From: JAWKIW01 sp041394145
Lineage (GTDB): Bacteria > Actinomycetota > Acidimicrobiia > Acidimicrobiales > Acidimicrobilacustridaceae
Direction of reading: 5' to 3'
Assembly (NCBI GenBank): GCA_041394145.1
Contig: JAWKIW010000003.1
Span: 186,001 to 250,000 of the forward strand
DNA length: 64,000 nt
The notes beneath the pieces were generated by a model. It did not search any database, was not told where the DNA came from, and was given only the letters and a program-made list of their open reading frames with translations. Of the stretch, positions 1-10,812 are shown piece after piece (within the stretch, counting starts at the first letter, position 1; the number at the start of each line of letters is the position of its first letter). Position numbers and translations under genes: made by a program.

Positions 1-1000
1 CGACGCCCAGCCAGGTGATGTAGGGGATGCCGATCACGAACAGGCCGACGAGCGCGATGCACACGGTGATGGCGGCGAACAGCACCGACGACCCCGATGT
101 GGCGATGGCGTTGCCGACGGCCTCCTGCACCGTCATGCCCTGCCCCAGGTTCTGCCGGTAGCGGCTCACGATGAAGAGCGAGTAGTCGATGCCCACGCCG
201 AGGCCGATGGTGGTGGCGATGACCGGCGCGATCGACCCGATCTCGAACCGCGACTCGAGGATCACCACCGCCATGGACGACACCAGCAGGCTGAACAGGG
301 CGTTGACGAGCGGCACCGCCATGCCGGTCACCGACCCGAGCGCCACGAGCAGGATGATCACGGCCAGGGCGAGGCCGATGAGGTCGGCGTGGGCCGAGAT
401 GCCGGTGTCGTCGGTGTTGAGGGCGTCGACGACCTCGCCCCCGAAGGCGGTGCTCACCTTGGCCTGCGCGGCCGGCGTCACCGCCTGCTGCATGCGGGGC
501 ACGACATCCTTGGGGATGGCGTCGAAGTCCTCCGTGAAGACGAGGTTGGCCATGGCGTACGCGCCGTCGTCGGAGATCGGTGACGCCAGCAACCGGTCGA
601 GCGGGATGTCCGTCCCGGGGACGGGGTCGCTGAGCGGTTGGCCGTGGTCCATCGCCAGCAGGGCGGCGTTGACCTGGAACGGGTTGGAGACCGAGCTGAC
701 CGTGGGCACCTTGGCCAGGTTCGCCAACGACGCCTCGATGGCGGCCTGGTTGGCCGGATCGGTGACCTTGCCGTCAGGCGTGTGGAACACCGCCACCGCG
801 CCCGGCGCGGCGAGGGCCGGCGCGTTCTCCATGAACAGCTGCAGCGCCTCGTCCGACGGCGCGCCCGGGATGGAGAAGGAGTCACGGGTGGTGCCGCCCG
901 ATGCCTTGGCCGCCACGCCGACGAGCACGGCGATCACCAGCCAGGCACCGATCACCCACCAGTGATGGCGCGCCGCGCCCCGTCCCAGGCGATCGAGCAC
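1..1000 (-). CDS. MMPL/RND-family transporter, N-terminal part (runs off left edge)
   Basis: Reading the minus strand from a GTG at 1000 gives 333 codons without a stop. The product begins with a hydrophobic helix (about residues 14-33), then an extracytoplasmic domain (about 40-200), then a run of membrane helices. It contains the GVGIDYS motif (about residue 267) followed by SRYR, typical of MMPL-type RND lipid or drug exporters. The GTG is preceded by GAGGGGG at good spacing, and a TATGCT hexamer (1055-1060) lies upstream as a possible -10. The substrate cannot be told from sequence. Only the first RND half is present, because the gene continues beyond base 1. The orientation matches the downstream NTF2-like gene, but about 90 bases separate them and each has its own apparent promoter. 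Confidence 0.88.
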   Translation of the reverse strand, partial: MLDRLGRGAARHHWWVIGAWLVIAVLVGVAAKASGGTTRDSFSIPGAPSDEALQLFMENAPALAAPGAVAVFHTPDGKVTDPANQAAIEASLANLAKVPTVSSVSNPFQVNAALLAMDHGQPLSDPVPGTDIPLDRLLASPISDDGAYAMANLVFTEDFDAIPKDVVPRMQQAVTPAAQAKVSTAFGGEVVDALNTDDTGISAHADLIGLALAVIILLVALGSVTGMAVPLVNALFSLLVSSMAVVILESRFEIGSIAPVIATTIGLGVGIDYSLFIVSRYRQNLGQGMTVQEAVGNAIATSGSSVLFAAITVCIALVGLFVIGIPYITWLGV

Positions 1001-1093
1001 GTCGGGTCCCCCTCTGTCGGATGCGTGGCGCCACCGCCGACCGGCGCCGGTTCAGCATAGGTGCGCCCCGCGTGCGGGGCCGGGACCGCCGCG

Positions 1094-1567
1094 TCAGGCT
1101 CCGGCGTCTCCCCCACCGGCGTCGAGGCGGGCCTTGGCCTCGGTCCAGCCCTGGATCATGGTGGCGAACGACGCCGGGTTGTAGATGTCCTCCTCGTAGG
1201 ACCACATCCCGTTGCCGGCGTACTTCAGCAGCGTGAAGTTGTAGGCCTGGTGCAGGCTGCCGTCACCCGGGTCGGCCATCCGGTTCCACACCTGGCAGAC
1301 GACCCAGCCCCGGTCTTCGTCGACGAGGTGCCACTCCACGGGGAAGTGCGGCATCTCCGAGCCCGGCCACGTGCGCATCGTCTCGGTGATCCACCGCCGG
1401 ATGGCCTCTCGTCCGCCGAAGGTCCCGTAGTGGTGCTCGACGTAGGTGGCGTCCTCGGTGAACAGGTCGGCCCAGCCGTTCCAGTCGCCTGTGGTCCCGG
1501 CCACCAGCGCGGCGCGCTGGTAGCGCTCGAAGGCCTCCTCGATCTCGTCGCGGCTCCAGCGACCCAT
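1094..1567 (-). CDS. SnoaL/NTF2-like domain protein
   Basis: A 157-residue protein with the layout of the NTF2-like/SnoaL cone fold: an N-terminal helix rich in Glu and Tyr, a WADLFTEDATYVEHH segment, the GREAIRRWI helix and a final sheet with paired aromatic residues. This fold includes polyketide cyclases, steroid isomerases and many small-molecule binders of unknown role, so no reaction can be assigned. The start ATG at 1567 has a GAGGGGG ribosome-binding site about 6 nt upstream, and TAGGGT about 35 nt further up is a plausible -10. No partner gene is adjacent in the same direction except the transporter downstream. Confidence 0.8.
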   Translation of the reverse strand: MGRWSRDEIEEAFERYQRAALVAGTTGDWNGWADLFTEDATYVEHHYGTFGGREAIRRWITETMRTWPGSEMPHFPVEWHLVDEDRGWVVCQVWNRMADPGDGSLHQAYNFTLLKYAGNGMWSYEEDIYNPASFATMIQGWTEAKARLDAGGGDAGA

Positions 1568-1683
1568 GACGTCCCCCTCGTGGTCGGCGTGTGGGACCGA
1601 CCCTACGGCAGCGTCGGCCGTGCGAGCACCGCCAGGACCGGAGCCGCGACCGCCGAGGGAGGCCCCGACGCCCCCTCAGGGGG

Positions 1684-4329
<2,646 letters not shown>

Positions 4330-4334
4330 CGGCG

Positions 4335-4391
4335 CTACTGCGCGGCCCGGCGGGCGTCGCGCTCGACGTGCCCGTGGTGACCGATCGACAT
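4335..4391 (-). CDS. possible 18-codon leader peptide upstream of the glucosidase
   Basis: A short reading frame starts with ATG exactly 8 nt after a TAGGCT hexamer (minus strand, 4400-4405), the leaderless layout used by many genes here. It encodes MSIGHHGHVERDARRAAQ and stops 5 bases before the glucosidase ATG, which lacks a ribosome-binding site. It could be a true leader peptide with termination-reinitiation. Alternatively it is the original N-terminus of the glucosidase, separated by a frameshift; this assembly contains other single-base indels. Confidence 0.35.
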   Translation of the reverse strand: MSIGHHGHVERDARRAAQ

Positions 4392-4399
4392 GGGGCGGC

Positions 4400-4405
4400 A
4401 GCCTA
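4400..4405 (-). promoter_or_regulatory. -10 hexamer, glucosidase leader ORF
   Basis: TAGGCT, 8 nt before the ATG of the 18-codon ORF. Confidence 0.5.
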
Positions 4406-4459
4406 GGTGAGGGCGGTCGCCGGCACGGCCGGGTCCCCGGCCGCTGCCGCCCGGATGCC

Positions 4460-4465
4460 TACCGT
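4460..4465 (+). promoter_or_regulatory. -10 hexamer, beta-propeller lipoprotein
   Basis: TACCGT, 6 nt before GTG 4472; favours this start over ATG 4514. Confidence 0.5.
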
Positions 4466-4471
4466 GGTCGG

Positions 4472-5785
4472 GTGACTTGCATCGCCCCCCTCCCAGCCGG
4501 GACCCTGGACCCGATGCGCCCGGTGCCCCCCTCCCCCGCCCGACGTCGTCGCGCGCCCCGCCGCCTTGCGGCAGCCGGGCTCGCCCTGGGCCTGCTCGCC
4601 GGCGCCTGCGCCAAGCAGGACCCCCAGGTCAGCGCCGGCGACCCGACGACCTCGGGCGGCCAGGCCGGCGGCCCCTCGTCCTCGGCCGGCGTGGAGACCT
4701 CGACGGCCCCGGCGGTCGCGGTCATCCCCGGCATGCCGGCGGTGCCGGACCCGAACAACCTCTACAGCGAGATCGGGCCGACCAACATGAGCCCGGCCAC
4801 CCAGGGCGCCCGCAACCTCGTCTACGTGCCCAACGAGCGGTCGGGCAACGTGACGGTCATCGACCCCGCCACGTTCAAGGTCATCGACACCTTCCCGACC
4901 GGCTTCATCCCCCAGCACGTCGTCCCGTCGTACGACCTCTCGACCCTGTACGTGCTGAACAACAACGGCAACAGCATCACGCCCATCGACCCCAAGACGG
5001 GCAAGCCCGGCAAGACCTTCCCCGTCGACGACCCGTACAACCTGTACTGGACCCCCGACGGCAAGAGCTCGATCATCGTCGCCGAGGCCAAGCAGCGCCT
5101 CGACTTCGCCGACCCGAAGACGCTGAAGGTCTCCGAGGAGCTGCAGACCGACTGCGACGGCATCAACCACATCGACTTCTCCATCGACGGTCGCTACCTG
5201 GCCGCCACCTGCGAGTTCGACGGCTCGATCATCAAGGTCGACGTCCTGGAGCGGAAGGTGCTGGGGAAGCTCTTCCTGAGGAAGGGCGACGTGCTGTCCC
5301 AGCCCCAGGACATCCGGGTGTCGCCCGACGGCAAGACGCTCTACGTCGCCGACCTGAAGTCCGAGGGCGTCTTCACCGTCGACTTCGCCTCGTTCACCGA
5401 GACCGGCCACATCCCCACCGGCGTCGGCGCCCACGGCCTCTACCCGAGCCGTGACGGCAAGAAGCTCTACGTCATCAACCGGGGCACCCCGCTGGTCGGC
5501 GGTCCGCCGAAGGGCAAGGGCAGCGTCACCGTCCTCGACTTCGCCACCAACGCCGTCGAGGCCAACTGGCCGGTGCCCGAGGGTGGCTCGCCCGACATGG
5601 GCAACCTCAGCGCCGACGGCACCCAGCTGTGGCTCGGCGGCCGCTACGACGACGAGGTCTACGTCTTCGACACCGTCAAGGGCGAGCTGATCACCCGCAT
5701 CAAGGTGGGCAAGGGCCCGCACGGCCTGACCGTGTGGCCCCAGCCGGGTCGCTACAGCCTGGGCCACACCGGCAACATGCGGTAG
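4472..5785 (+). CDS. YncE-like beta-propeller lipoprotein
   Basis: A 437-residue exported protein. An Arg-rich n-region, a hydrophobic stretch and the lipobox LLAGAC (Cys46) mark a lipoprotein signal. A Ser/Thr/Gly-rich linker follows to about residue 90. The rest is a chain of about seven YncE/YVTN-type beta-propeller blades with recurring NVTVIDPATFKV, SPDGKTLYVAD and GPHGLTVWP elements. Such proteins usually act as surface binding or scaffold modules; no catalytic residues are evident. The GTG start at 4472 sits 6 nt after TACCGT, which supports a leaderless mRNA. An internal ATG at 4514 would give a shorter signal peptide. Confidence 0.85.
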   Translation: MTCIAPLPAGTLDPMRPVPPSPARRRRAPRRLAAAGLALGLLAGACAKQDPQVSAGDPTTSGGQAGGPSSSAGVETSTAPAVAVIPGMPAVPDPNNLYSEIGPTNMSPATQGARNLVYVPNERSGNVTVIDPATFKVIDTFPTGFIPQHVVPSYDLSTLYVLNNNGNSITPIDPKTGKPGKTFPVDDPYNLYWTPDGKSSIIVAEAKQRLDFADPKTLKVSEELQTDCDGINHIDFSIDGRYLAATCEFDGSIIKVDVLERKVLGKLFLRKGDVLSQPQDIRVSPDGKTLYVADLKSEGVFTVDFASFTETGHIPTGVGAHGLYPSRDGKKLYVINRGTPLVGGPPKGKGSVTVLDFATNAVEANWPVPEGGSPDMGNLSADGTQLWLGGRYDDEVYVFDTVKGELITRIKVGKGPHGLTVWPQPGRYSLGHTGNMR

Positions 5786-5805
5786 CCCTCGACGGCCCGG
5801 CGAGC

Positions 5806-6381
5806 TCAGCGCGGCTCGCGGCCGGTCCAGGCGATGAAGGCCTCGGTGGTGCTGGCGTCGGCGGGCGCCGCGACCTCGGGCCCGAAGGACCCCTTCGGGC
5901 CGCGGACCATCTCGACGGGGAACGGGTCGATGTGGTGGTGGGCGAGCTCGATCACGTCGTCGGGGATCTCCACGGTGATCCCGGCGGCCCGACCGATGTC
6001 CCAGGCGTGGACGTACAGGTCGATGGCCGGGAAGGCCAGCCGGTCCGCCACGGTCCGCTTCCCCATCGGGGTGTCCATGACCAGGTCGAGGTCGGCCCCG
6101 TCGAGCGCCGCGCGGGCCCGGTCGGCGATGGGCCGCCAGTACGCGACCGGATCGCCGTCGACGAGGTCGGCGGGCCGGTCGGCCTCGGGCCACGTCGGCT
6201 GCTCGCCCTCCAGGATGCTGATCCCGAAGTCGATCGACGTGGCCAGGTGGCCGAGCACGTCGAGGGCGGTCCACCCCTCGCACGGCGTCGGCCGGTCCCA
6301 CTCGTCGGGCTGCAGCCGGGCGACGACGGCGCCGAAGGCGTCGAGGCCCCGGTCGAAGATCTGGTCAACGGGCGCGGTCAT
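5806..6381 (-). CDS. TIGR03086-family metal-binding DinB-like protein
   Basis: A 191-residue four-helix-bundle protein of the DinB/maleylpyruvate-isomerase N-terminal type. It has the family hallmarks PCEGWTALDVLGHL (first metal-site His in GHL), a central Asp-rich turn, and DLYVHAWDIGRAAG, which supplies the second His. In actinobacteria these proteins are thought to be mycothiol-dependent transferases or isomerases, which fits the mycothiol synthase at 55.5-56.2 kb. The substrate is unknown. It is convergent with the beta-propeller gene, 20 bases apart. TAGGGA lies 6 nt before the ATG, a near match to the leaderless -10 pattern. Confidence 0.82.
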   Translation of the reverse strand: MTAPVDQIFDRGLDAFGAVVARLQPDEWDRPTPCEGWTALDVLGHLATSIDFGISILEGEQPTWPEADRPADLVDGDPVAYWRPIADRARAALDGADLDLVMDTPMGKRTVADRLAFPAIDLYVHAWDIGRAAGITVEIPDDVIELAHHHIDPFPVEMVRGPKGSFGPEVAAPADASTTEAFIAWTGREPR

Positions 6382-6621
6382 GGTGCATCCCTAGCACGAT
6401 CGCCGAGCGCGTCCCAGGGCCCCTTCGCCCGTGGCGCGGCGACCTCGGCCAGGCCATCGCTGGGATCGTCGAGCACCGTTGGCCGACGGTCGGCGACCGC
6501 GTCGCTGCACCGCAGCCGAAGGCGTAGGTCCGGTGCTTCGCCTGGCGGCGTCCTGGCGTTGCCCGTCACGACCGGCCGGTCGAGGAGCGCCCTGCAGCTC
6601 CTGCGCCGACACGTGTGGACG

Positions 6622-6889
6622 TCAGCGCGTCGATGGATGAGAACCAAGGTTGGTGGCCTTCGACGGCTGCGCGTTGTCAGGCACGATCAGCGAACGAATC
6701 GCTTCGGCTTGATCTGGCCTCGAGGGACCTTGTGAAGGATCGAGCACGTACACGGTCTCGGCGACCACGGGTATCCGCCAGCAGGAGCTGTGAGGCCGAG
6801 GCGAGATGCGCGGTGGCTCGTGCCGCCATGCCCGGCGGGTCACCGGTCAGGTGGCGAACGAGGATGTTCGTGTCGACGAGCACGCTCAC
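6622..6889 (-). pseudogene. VapC-type PIN-domain toxin, frameshifted and truncated
   Basis: The first frame starts with GTG at 6889, overlapping the antitoxin stop by 4 bases, and reads SVLVDTNILVRHLTGDPP, the PIN N-terminus with its first acidic metal ligand. After about 40 codons the family sequence continues in another frame as VVAETVYVL...AEAIRSLIV. It then leaves the family pattern and stops at 6622 without the C-terminal acidic residues. So there is one frameshift and the last third of the domain is lost. An active RNase toxin is unlikely. Confidence 0.75.
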
Positions 6890-7140
6890 CGGCGCGTGGC
6901 AGCCCGTGTCGAGCGGGTCTTGCGGATGACGTCATCCCAGGCCACGTTCCGTCTGCGGCGGGTACGGTGCGACCCGGCGAGTGACAAGAAGTCGGGCGTC
7001 TTCGCCAGGATCGCCCGGTTGCCCTCGACGTGGAACACGACCTCGTCGCCCTCTTCGATCCCCGGGGCATCGCGCACGGCCTTGGGCACGGTCACCCTGA
7101 CCCTTCGATGTCACCTTCGCAGCCGCGTCGCGAGGAAGAA
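6886..7140 (-). pseudogene. AbrB/SpoVT-type antitoxin (VapB), frameshifted
   Basis: One frame reads AAKVTSKGQ and the next reads VTVPKAVRDAPGIEEGDEV, together the swapped-hairpin AbrB DNA-binding domain of VapB/MazE antitoxins. They are split by one extra base in a C run at 7095-7097. The downstream part (AILAKTPDFLSL, then a basic tail) is intact and overlaps the toxin start by 4 bases. No ATG or GTG lies at proper distance after the AAGGAG upstream, so the start region may be damaged too. Confidence 0.75.
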
Positions 7141-7143
7141 ATC

Positions 7144-7170
7144 TCCTTACTCCAGTAGTCATAGTAAGGA
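7144..7170. promoter_or_regulatory. inverted repeat, probable vapBC operator
   Basis: Perfect 8-bp arms TCCTTACT and AGTAAGGA are separated by 11 bases, directly upstream of the antitoxin remnant. The palindrome overlaps TACTAT (a possible -10) and the AAGGAG ribosome-binding site on the minus strand. This is where VapB-type antitoxins autoregulate. Confidence 0.55.
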
Positions 7171-7636
7171 TACCAGCAGCGCAGGGGACACCCCAGGACA
7201 TCGCCTCACCGCGGCGCGGCCAACGCGCACCGCGCGGCTGATCGCCGGCCCGAGTCGTGGGTGACCTGGCAGATCGGGCGTTGCGGCTCCTCAGGAGATG
7301 ACAGTGACAACGACAGAAGGTGCGCCCGGTCCTGCGCGCTCCCGGTGGCCATCGTGGCCGGCGTCCGCCGTCCGACCTCCCCGGCGACGTTGTCACACCC
7401 CTGGCGCCACACCTGGCGCCACCTCCACCACCCCCGACGACGAGCCCGCTCCCCGGCTGACCGGCGAGACGAGGACGGCGCGTTCCGCGGACGAGCGACC
7501 GACGGCGACCGTGTGACGAATTGCGGCCTGACCACCGGCGGGCCACCAGGTCGGGGGTCGCCGCAGGGGATCGCCGGTGCAGGTCGCCGCAGGAGATCCG
7601 CCGGTGCTGGTCGCAGGTGGCAGCCGGTGCCGCCGC
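7171..7636. other. non-coding stretch between vapB remnant and secreted repeat protein
   Basis: No credible gene is visible on either strand across these 466 bases. The only recognisable content is a short relic of an HNH endonuclease 3' end at about 7360-7455. The remainder is the 3' flank of the secreted protein gene that ends at 7637. Confidence 0.5.
7360..7455 (+). pseudogene. relic of DUF222/HNH endonuclease C-terminus
   Basis: The plus strand resembles the end of the HNH pseudogene at 26.9-27.0 kb. Both share an ACGTTG word, then CTGGCRCCACACCTGG, then CRCCACCTCC, then CCCGACGACGA. Translated, HTWRHL here corresponds to HTWHHL there. Nothing upstream resembles the rest of the gene, so this is a short decayed fragment. 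Confidence 0.5.
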
Positions 7637-9910
7637 TCAGGCGTACCAGCCGACGACGTCGGCGATGAGGTGGGCGGTGCCGCTGTTGTTGTACAGCGAC
7701 ACCTTGCCCCCCGCCCCCACCTTCACCATGACCAGGTTGGCGACGGTGAGCCCGGGCGACACGTTCAGGGTCGCCGCCGGGGGCATGCCCACGCCCGCGG
7801 GCCACACGGTGACGTGGCTGCCCTGGGTCGGGCCCGTGACGGTCACGTTCATCACCACTGCGGTGGCGTTGCCGGGCACGCCGTTGACCCCCGCCACCTG
7901 CAGGTCCCGCTGCTCCCCGGGACCGAAGGACGACGCCGGCCCGCCCGTGCCCGACCGGGTGTCGAGGATGCGCACCGGGCTCCGGGGAGCGAGCTTGCCC
8001 CCGCTGCCGGCCCGGAAGTAGCCGACCACGTCGGCGAGCACGTGCACCTCGCCGCTGTTGTTGCGCAGCGACACGGTGCCCCCGGAGCCGACCGGCACCA
8101 CGACGAGGTTGGGCACCACCTGGCCGGGCGCCATGTTGAGGTTCGAGGCGTTCGGCACCGGCTGGCCCCCGGGGAAGACGCTGAGGTGGCTGATCGCGGT
8201 GGGGAAGACCGCCGTCACGTTCATCACCACGGCGCTCGCATCGGCGGGCACCGGGCTGCCGGCGGCCCCGGCGACCGCCAGCGTGCGCACCTCCCCGGCC
8301 CCGAGCGGTGCGTCGGCACCGCCGCCGGTCCCGCGCGTGTCGAGCAGGCGCGTCGGCGTCACGCCGGTGAACCCGTCGGCACCGGCGGCGCCGTTGCTGT
8401 CGAACCACCCGACCACGTCGAAGAGGACGTCGGTGGTCCCGGTGTTGTTGTAGAGGCGGGCCTTGCCCCCGGCGCCGACCTTGGCGACCACCAGGTTGGG
8501 CACGACCTTGCCCGCGCCGAAGTTGAGGTTCGAGGCGAACGGCACGTTGCCGAAGGCCGACTGGTCCTCGAACAACGTCCGTCTCGGCGGCTTCGGGAAG
8601 ACGGTGAGGTAGCTGGCGGGCGCCGAGGCGTTCACCGCCGTCACGTTCACCAGCACCGCCGCCACCCCGGAGGCCGGCACGCCACCGACGCCGGTGACCT
8701 TCACCTCGTGGTTGGCCGCCTCGGCGGCGCGGACGTTGTAGTCGATGTCGGCGCTGGCCCCCTCGCCGGGCCGGACCGGCGACGCGGTGTGGCCGAGGCC
8801 GCTGCGGGTGTCGAGGACCCGGGCGGGGGCGACCGGGTGGAACCCACCGGTCGGTTGCACCGGCGCACCCGCCGTGTACTGGCACACGTCGAAGCCGAAG
8901 CACGGCGCATCGGCGTCCAGATCCAGTGTCATGTCGCCGTTGACGACGATCTCGGCCGAGATGCTGTTGTGCAGCAGGGTGTCCTGGACGTTGATCAGGT
9001 ACTTGCCGTTGAAGATGGGACCCGTCGACCAGGCTGCGCCCTTGTTCTTGGCGACGGCGAAGCCGCCCTGCGGGTACCCGGCGGTCGTGGTGGTGAACCC
9101 GTCGGTCTGGAACACCTGCCAGTCGAAGCGCTGGTCGGCGATCGGGTTGGCGGGGTTCGAGCGGATGGCGCCGTCGATGCGACCGACGCCCGGTTGACCC
9201 CGGCGAGGCAGGCGGACCACCCCGATGTCCGGCGAGAACACGGCCCCGTAGGCGTAGGTCGACCAGGGCGAGATGTAGAAGGCGACCCCGCCGTAGTCCT
9301 GCGTGGACGGGTCCCACTGCCCGTTCGGGCCGTACGGGTAGAACTCGACGCGGGCCTTGCTCATCTTGTTGGCGAAGCCGTGCACCACGGTCTGGGACGG
9401 GTTGTCCCGCGCCGGCTCGCTGTTCGGGATGTCGATGCCGCCCGAGAAGTCCGAGCCCGTCGGCGTCCAGTGGCGCACCTCGTAGTAGGAGGGCGGAGCC
9501 TGGGCGCACGCCTGGGCCTTCGACTCACCCGGGTTGAAGCAGGGCGCGTACTCGTCGGCGCCGAGGAAGACGTCGACGCCGACGTGTCCGCTCGACGGGG
9601 TGTCGACGCCCGTGACCCGCAGGCGAGCGAGCGAGACGTTCCGCAGGTCGGGCTCCTGGGTGGAGTCCGTCGCCGCCGGGGTGCCCCCGAGCGCCGACCC
9701 CGACGGCGTCGATGCCGGCGGGGACGTCGGCGCCGGTGCCGCATCCTGCGCCACCGCGCCCGCCGGTCCCGCCGCCCAGGCCACGCCCACGACCGCCGCC
9801 AGCGTGGCCCACACGACGGCGATCACGCTGCGGCGCCGGCCGCGGCCGGTGGTCCGGTCGTGCCCGTGCGCGCCACGGACCGTCGTCGAGGTGAGAAGCC
9901 ACCAGCTCAC
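7637..9910 (-). CDS. secreted protein with three C-terminal 'LDTR' surface repeats
   Basis: A 757-residue exported protein. GTG at 9910 has GAGGAAC 3-4 nt upstream, so I prefer it to the much longer open frame behind it. A basic n-region and a hydrophobic core (about 29-47) end at AVA-QD, a signal peptidase I site near residue 54. Residues 60-350 form an N-terminal domain I do not recognise; it contains a CFNPGESKAQAC loop and an FGFDVC pair of Cys. Residues about 358-502, 517-637 and 642-757 are three copies of a repeat built from LDTRSG, AVVMNVT, SNLN, VPNLV, LYNNSG and DVVGYF elements, common in secreted actinobacterial proteins. A cell-surface or matrix role is an inference. Confidence 0.85.
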   Translation of the reverse strand: MSWWLLTSTTVRGAHGHDRTTGRGRRRSVIAVVWATLAAVVGVAWAAGPAGAVAQDAAPAPTSPPASTPSGSALGGTPAATDSTQEPDLRNVSLARLRVTGVDTPSSGHVGVDVFLGADEYAPCFNPGESKAQACAQAPPSYYEVRHWTPTGSDFSGGIDIPNSEPARDNPSQTVVHGFANKMSKARVEFYPYGPNGQWDPSTQDYGGVAFYISPWSTYAYGAVFSPDIGVVRLPRRGQPGVGRIDGAIRSNPANPIADQRFDWQVFQTDGFTTTTAGYPQGGFAVAKNKGAAWSTGPIFNGKYLINVQDTLLHNSISAEIVVNGDMTLDLDADAPCFGFDVCQYTAGAPVQPTGGFHPVAPARVLDTRSGLGHTASPVRPGEGASADIDYNVRAAEAANHEVKVTGVGGVPASGVAAVLVNVTAVNASAPASYLTVFPKPPRRTLFEDQSAFGNVPFASNLNFGAGKVVPNLVVAKVGAGGKARLYNNTGTTDVLFDVVGWFDSNGAAGADGFTGVTPTRLLDTRGTGGGADAPLGAGEVRTLAVAGAAGSPVPADASAVVMNVTAVFPTAISHLSVFPGGQPVPNASNLNMAPGQVVPNLVVVPVGSGGTVSLRNNSGEVHVLADVVGYFRAGSGGKLAPRSPVRILDTRSGTGGPASSFGPGEQRDLQVAGVNGVPGNATAVVMNVTVTGPTQGSHVTVWPAGVGMPPAATLNVSPGLTVANLVMVKVGAGGKVSLYNNSGTAHLIADVVGWYA
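7640..8835 (-). repeat. three tandem ~115-145-residue protein repeats
   Basis: The three repeats run 8403-8835, 7998-8360 and 7640-7983 on the minus strand. Each opens with R(V/L/I)LDTR and closes with DVVG(W/Y)(F/Y). The first copy is longer because of an insertion around KPPRRTLFEDQ. The copies have diverged at DNA level, so the duplication is old. Confidence 0.8.
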
Positions 9911-10023
9911 CCGTTCCTCATCGGCCGATCGCCGACCGAGGTGTAGCGGGAGCAACGCACGGGAGGTGGGCCCCGGGTCGCGGCCCGACGCCGCCCCACG
10001 CCGGCCCGGCCGGACCCGGCCCG

Positions 10024-10806
10024 TCAGAGGTGGGTGGCCGAGCGCACGAGGACCGGGATCTGGGAGTCGGCCACGACGTCCATCGTGATCGAGCCCGTGG
10101 TCAGCCGGTCGATCCCCGACCGCCCATGGGTCGCCATGGCCAGGATGCCCTCGGGGTGCTCCTCGCCGAGGTGCACGATGGCGTCGGGCACGTCGGAGGC
10201 GTTGACGACGGAGACCTCGGCACCTGCTCAACGGCTGGACCAGCCGGGCGATCCGATCCGCCACCTGCGCGCCGCGGCTGAGCCCGTGCTCGTCACCGGT
10301 GTCGACGTGGACGAGCGTGCAGGACACCCCCAGCTCGGCCATCCACTCGTTCACCTCGGGGAGGATCTCCTCGGATGTCCGGCTCCCGTCGATGCACACC
10401 AGCAGGCGATTCGGTGCGAAGAACTCCTGCGGTCGCAGGCGGGGCCGAACAGCAGCACCGGGACGTCGATCGTCCGCAGCACGTCTTCGGCGACGCTGCC
10501 GCCGACCACCTTGCGCAGCCGCCGCGGGCATGGGTGGCCATGCAGACCAGGCTCTCGGGGCGGTGCTCCACGGAGGCGGCCACGGCCTGGGACGGCTTCT
10601 GCTGCGCGTCGATCCACGTCGACGGCCTGCTCGCTCATGTTGACTCGCCCGGTCCTTCAGGGTGCTCGAGGCCTCGGCCGAGGACCTCGGCGCTGGTGAG
10701 GATCTGCGGCGGGCGCCGAGGACCCGGGCCAGGCCGGCGGCGTACATGGCGACGTCGCGCGAGGCGGAGGTGCCGTCGAACGGGACGATGATGCACGTAG
10801 AGCACG
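10024..10806 (-). pseudogene. tandem universal stress protein, broken by several frameshifts
   Basis: Fragments of a two-domain UspA protein can be followed through changing frames. They are IIVPFDGTSASRDVAMYAAG (start of domain 1), SLVCMATHARGG, VVGGSVAEDVLRTIDVPVLLFG (end of domain 1), NRLLVCIDGS (start of domain 2), CTLVHVDTGDEHG, and HPEGILAMATHGRSG through DSQIPVLVRSATHL to the stop at 10024. At least four single-base shifts are needed to join them, near 10700-10620, 10515, 10430 and 10215. An intact USP gene lies at 12.3 kb. The damage is heavier than for the metabolic genes, so a pseudogene or a poorly sequenced patch are both possible. Confidence 0.7.
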
Positions 10807-10812
10807 GCGACC

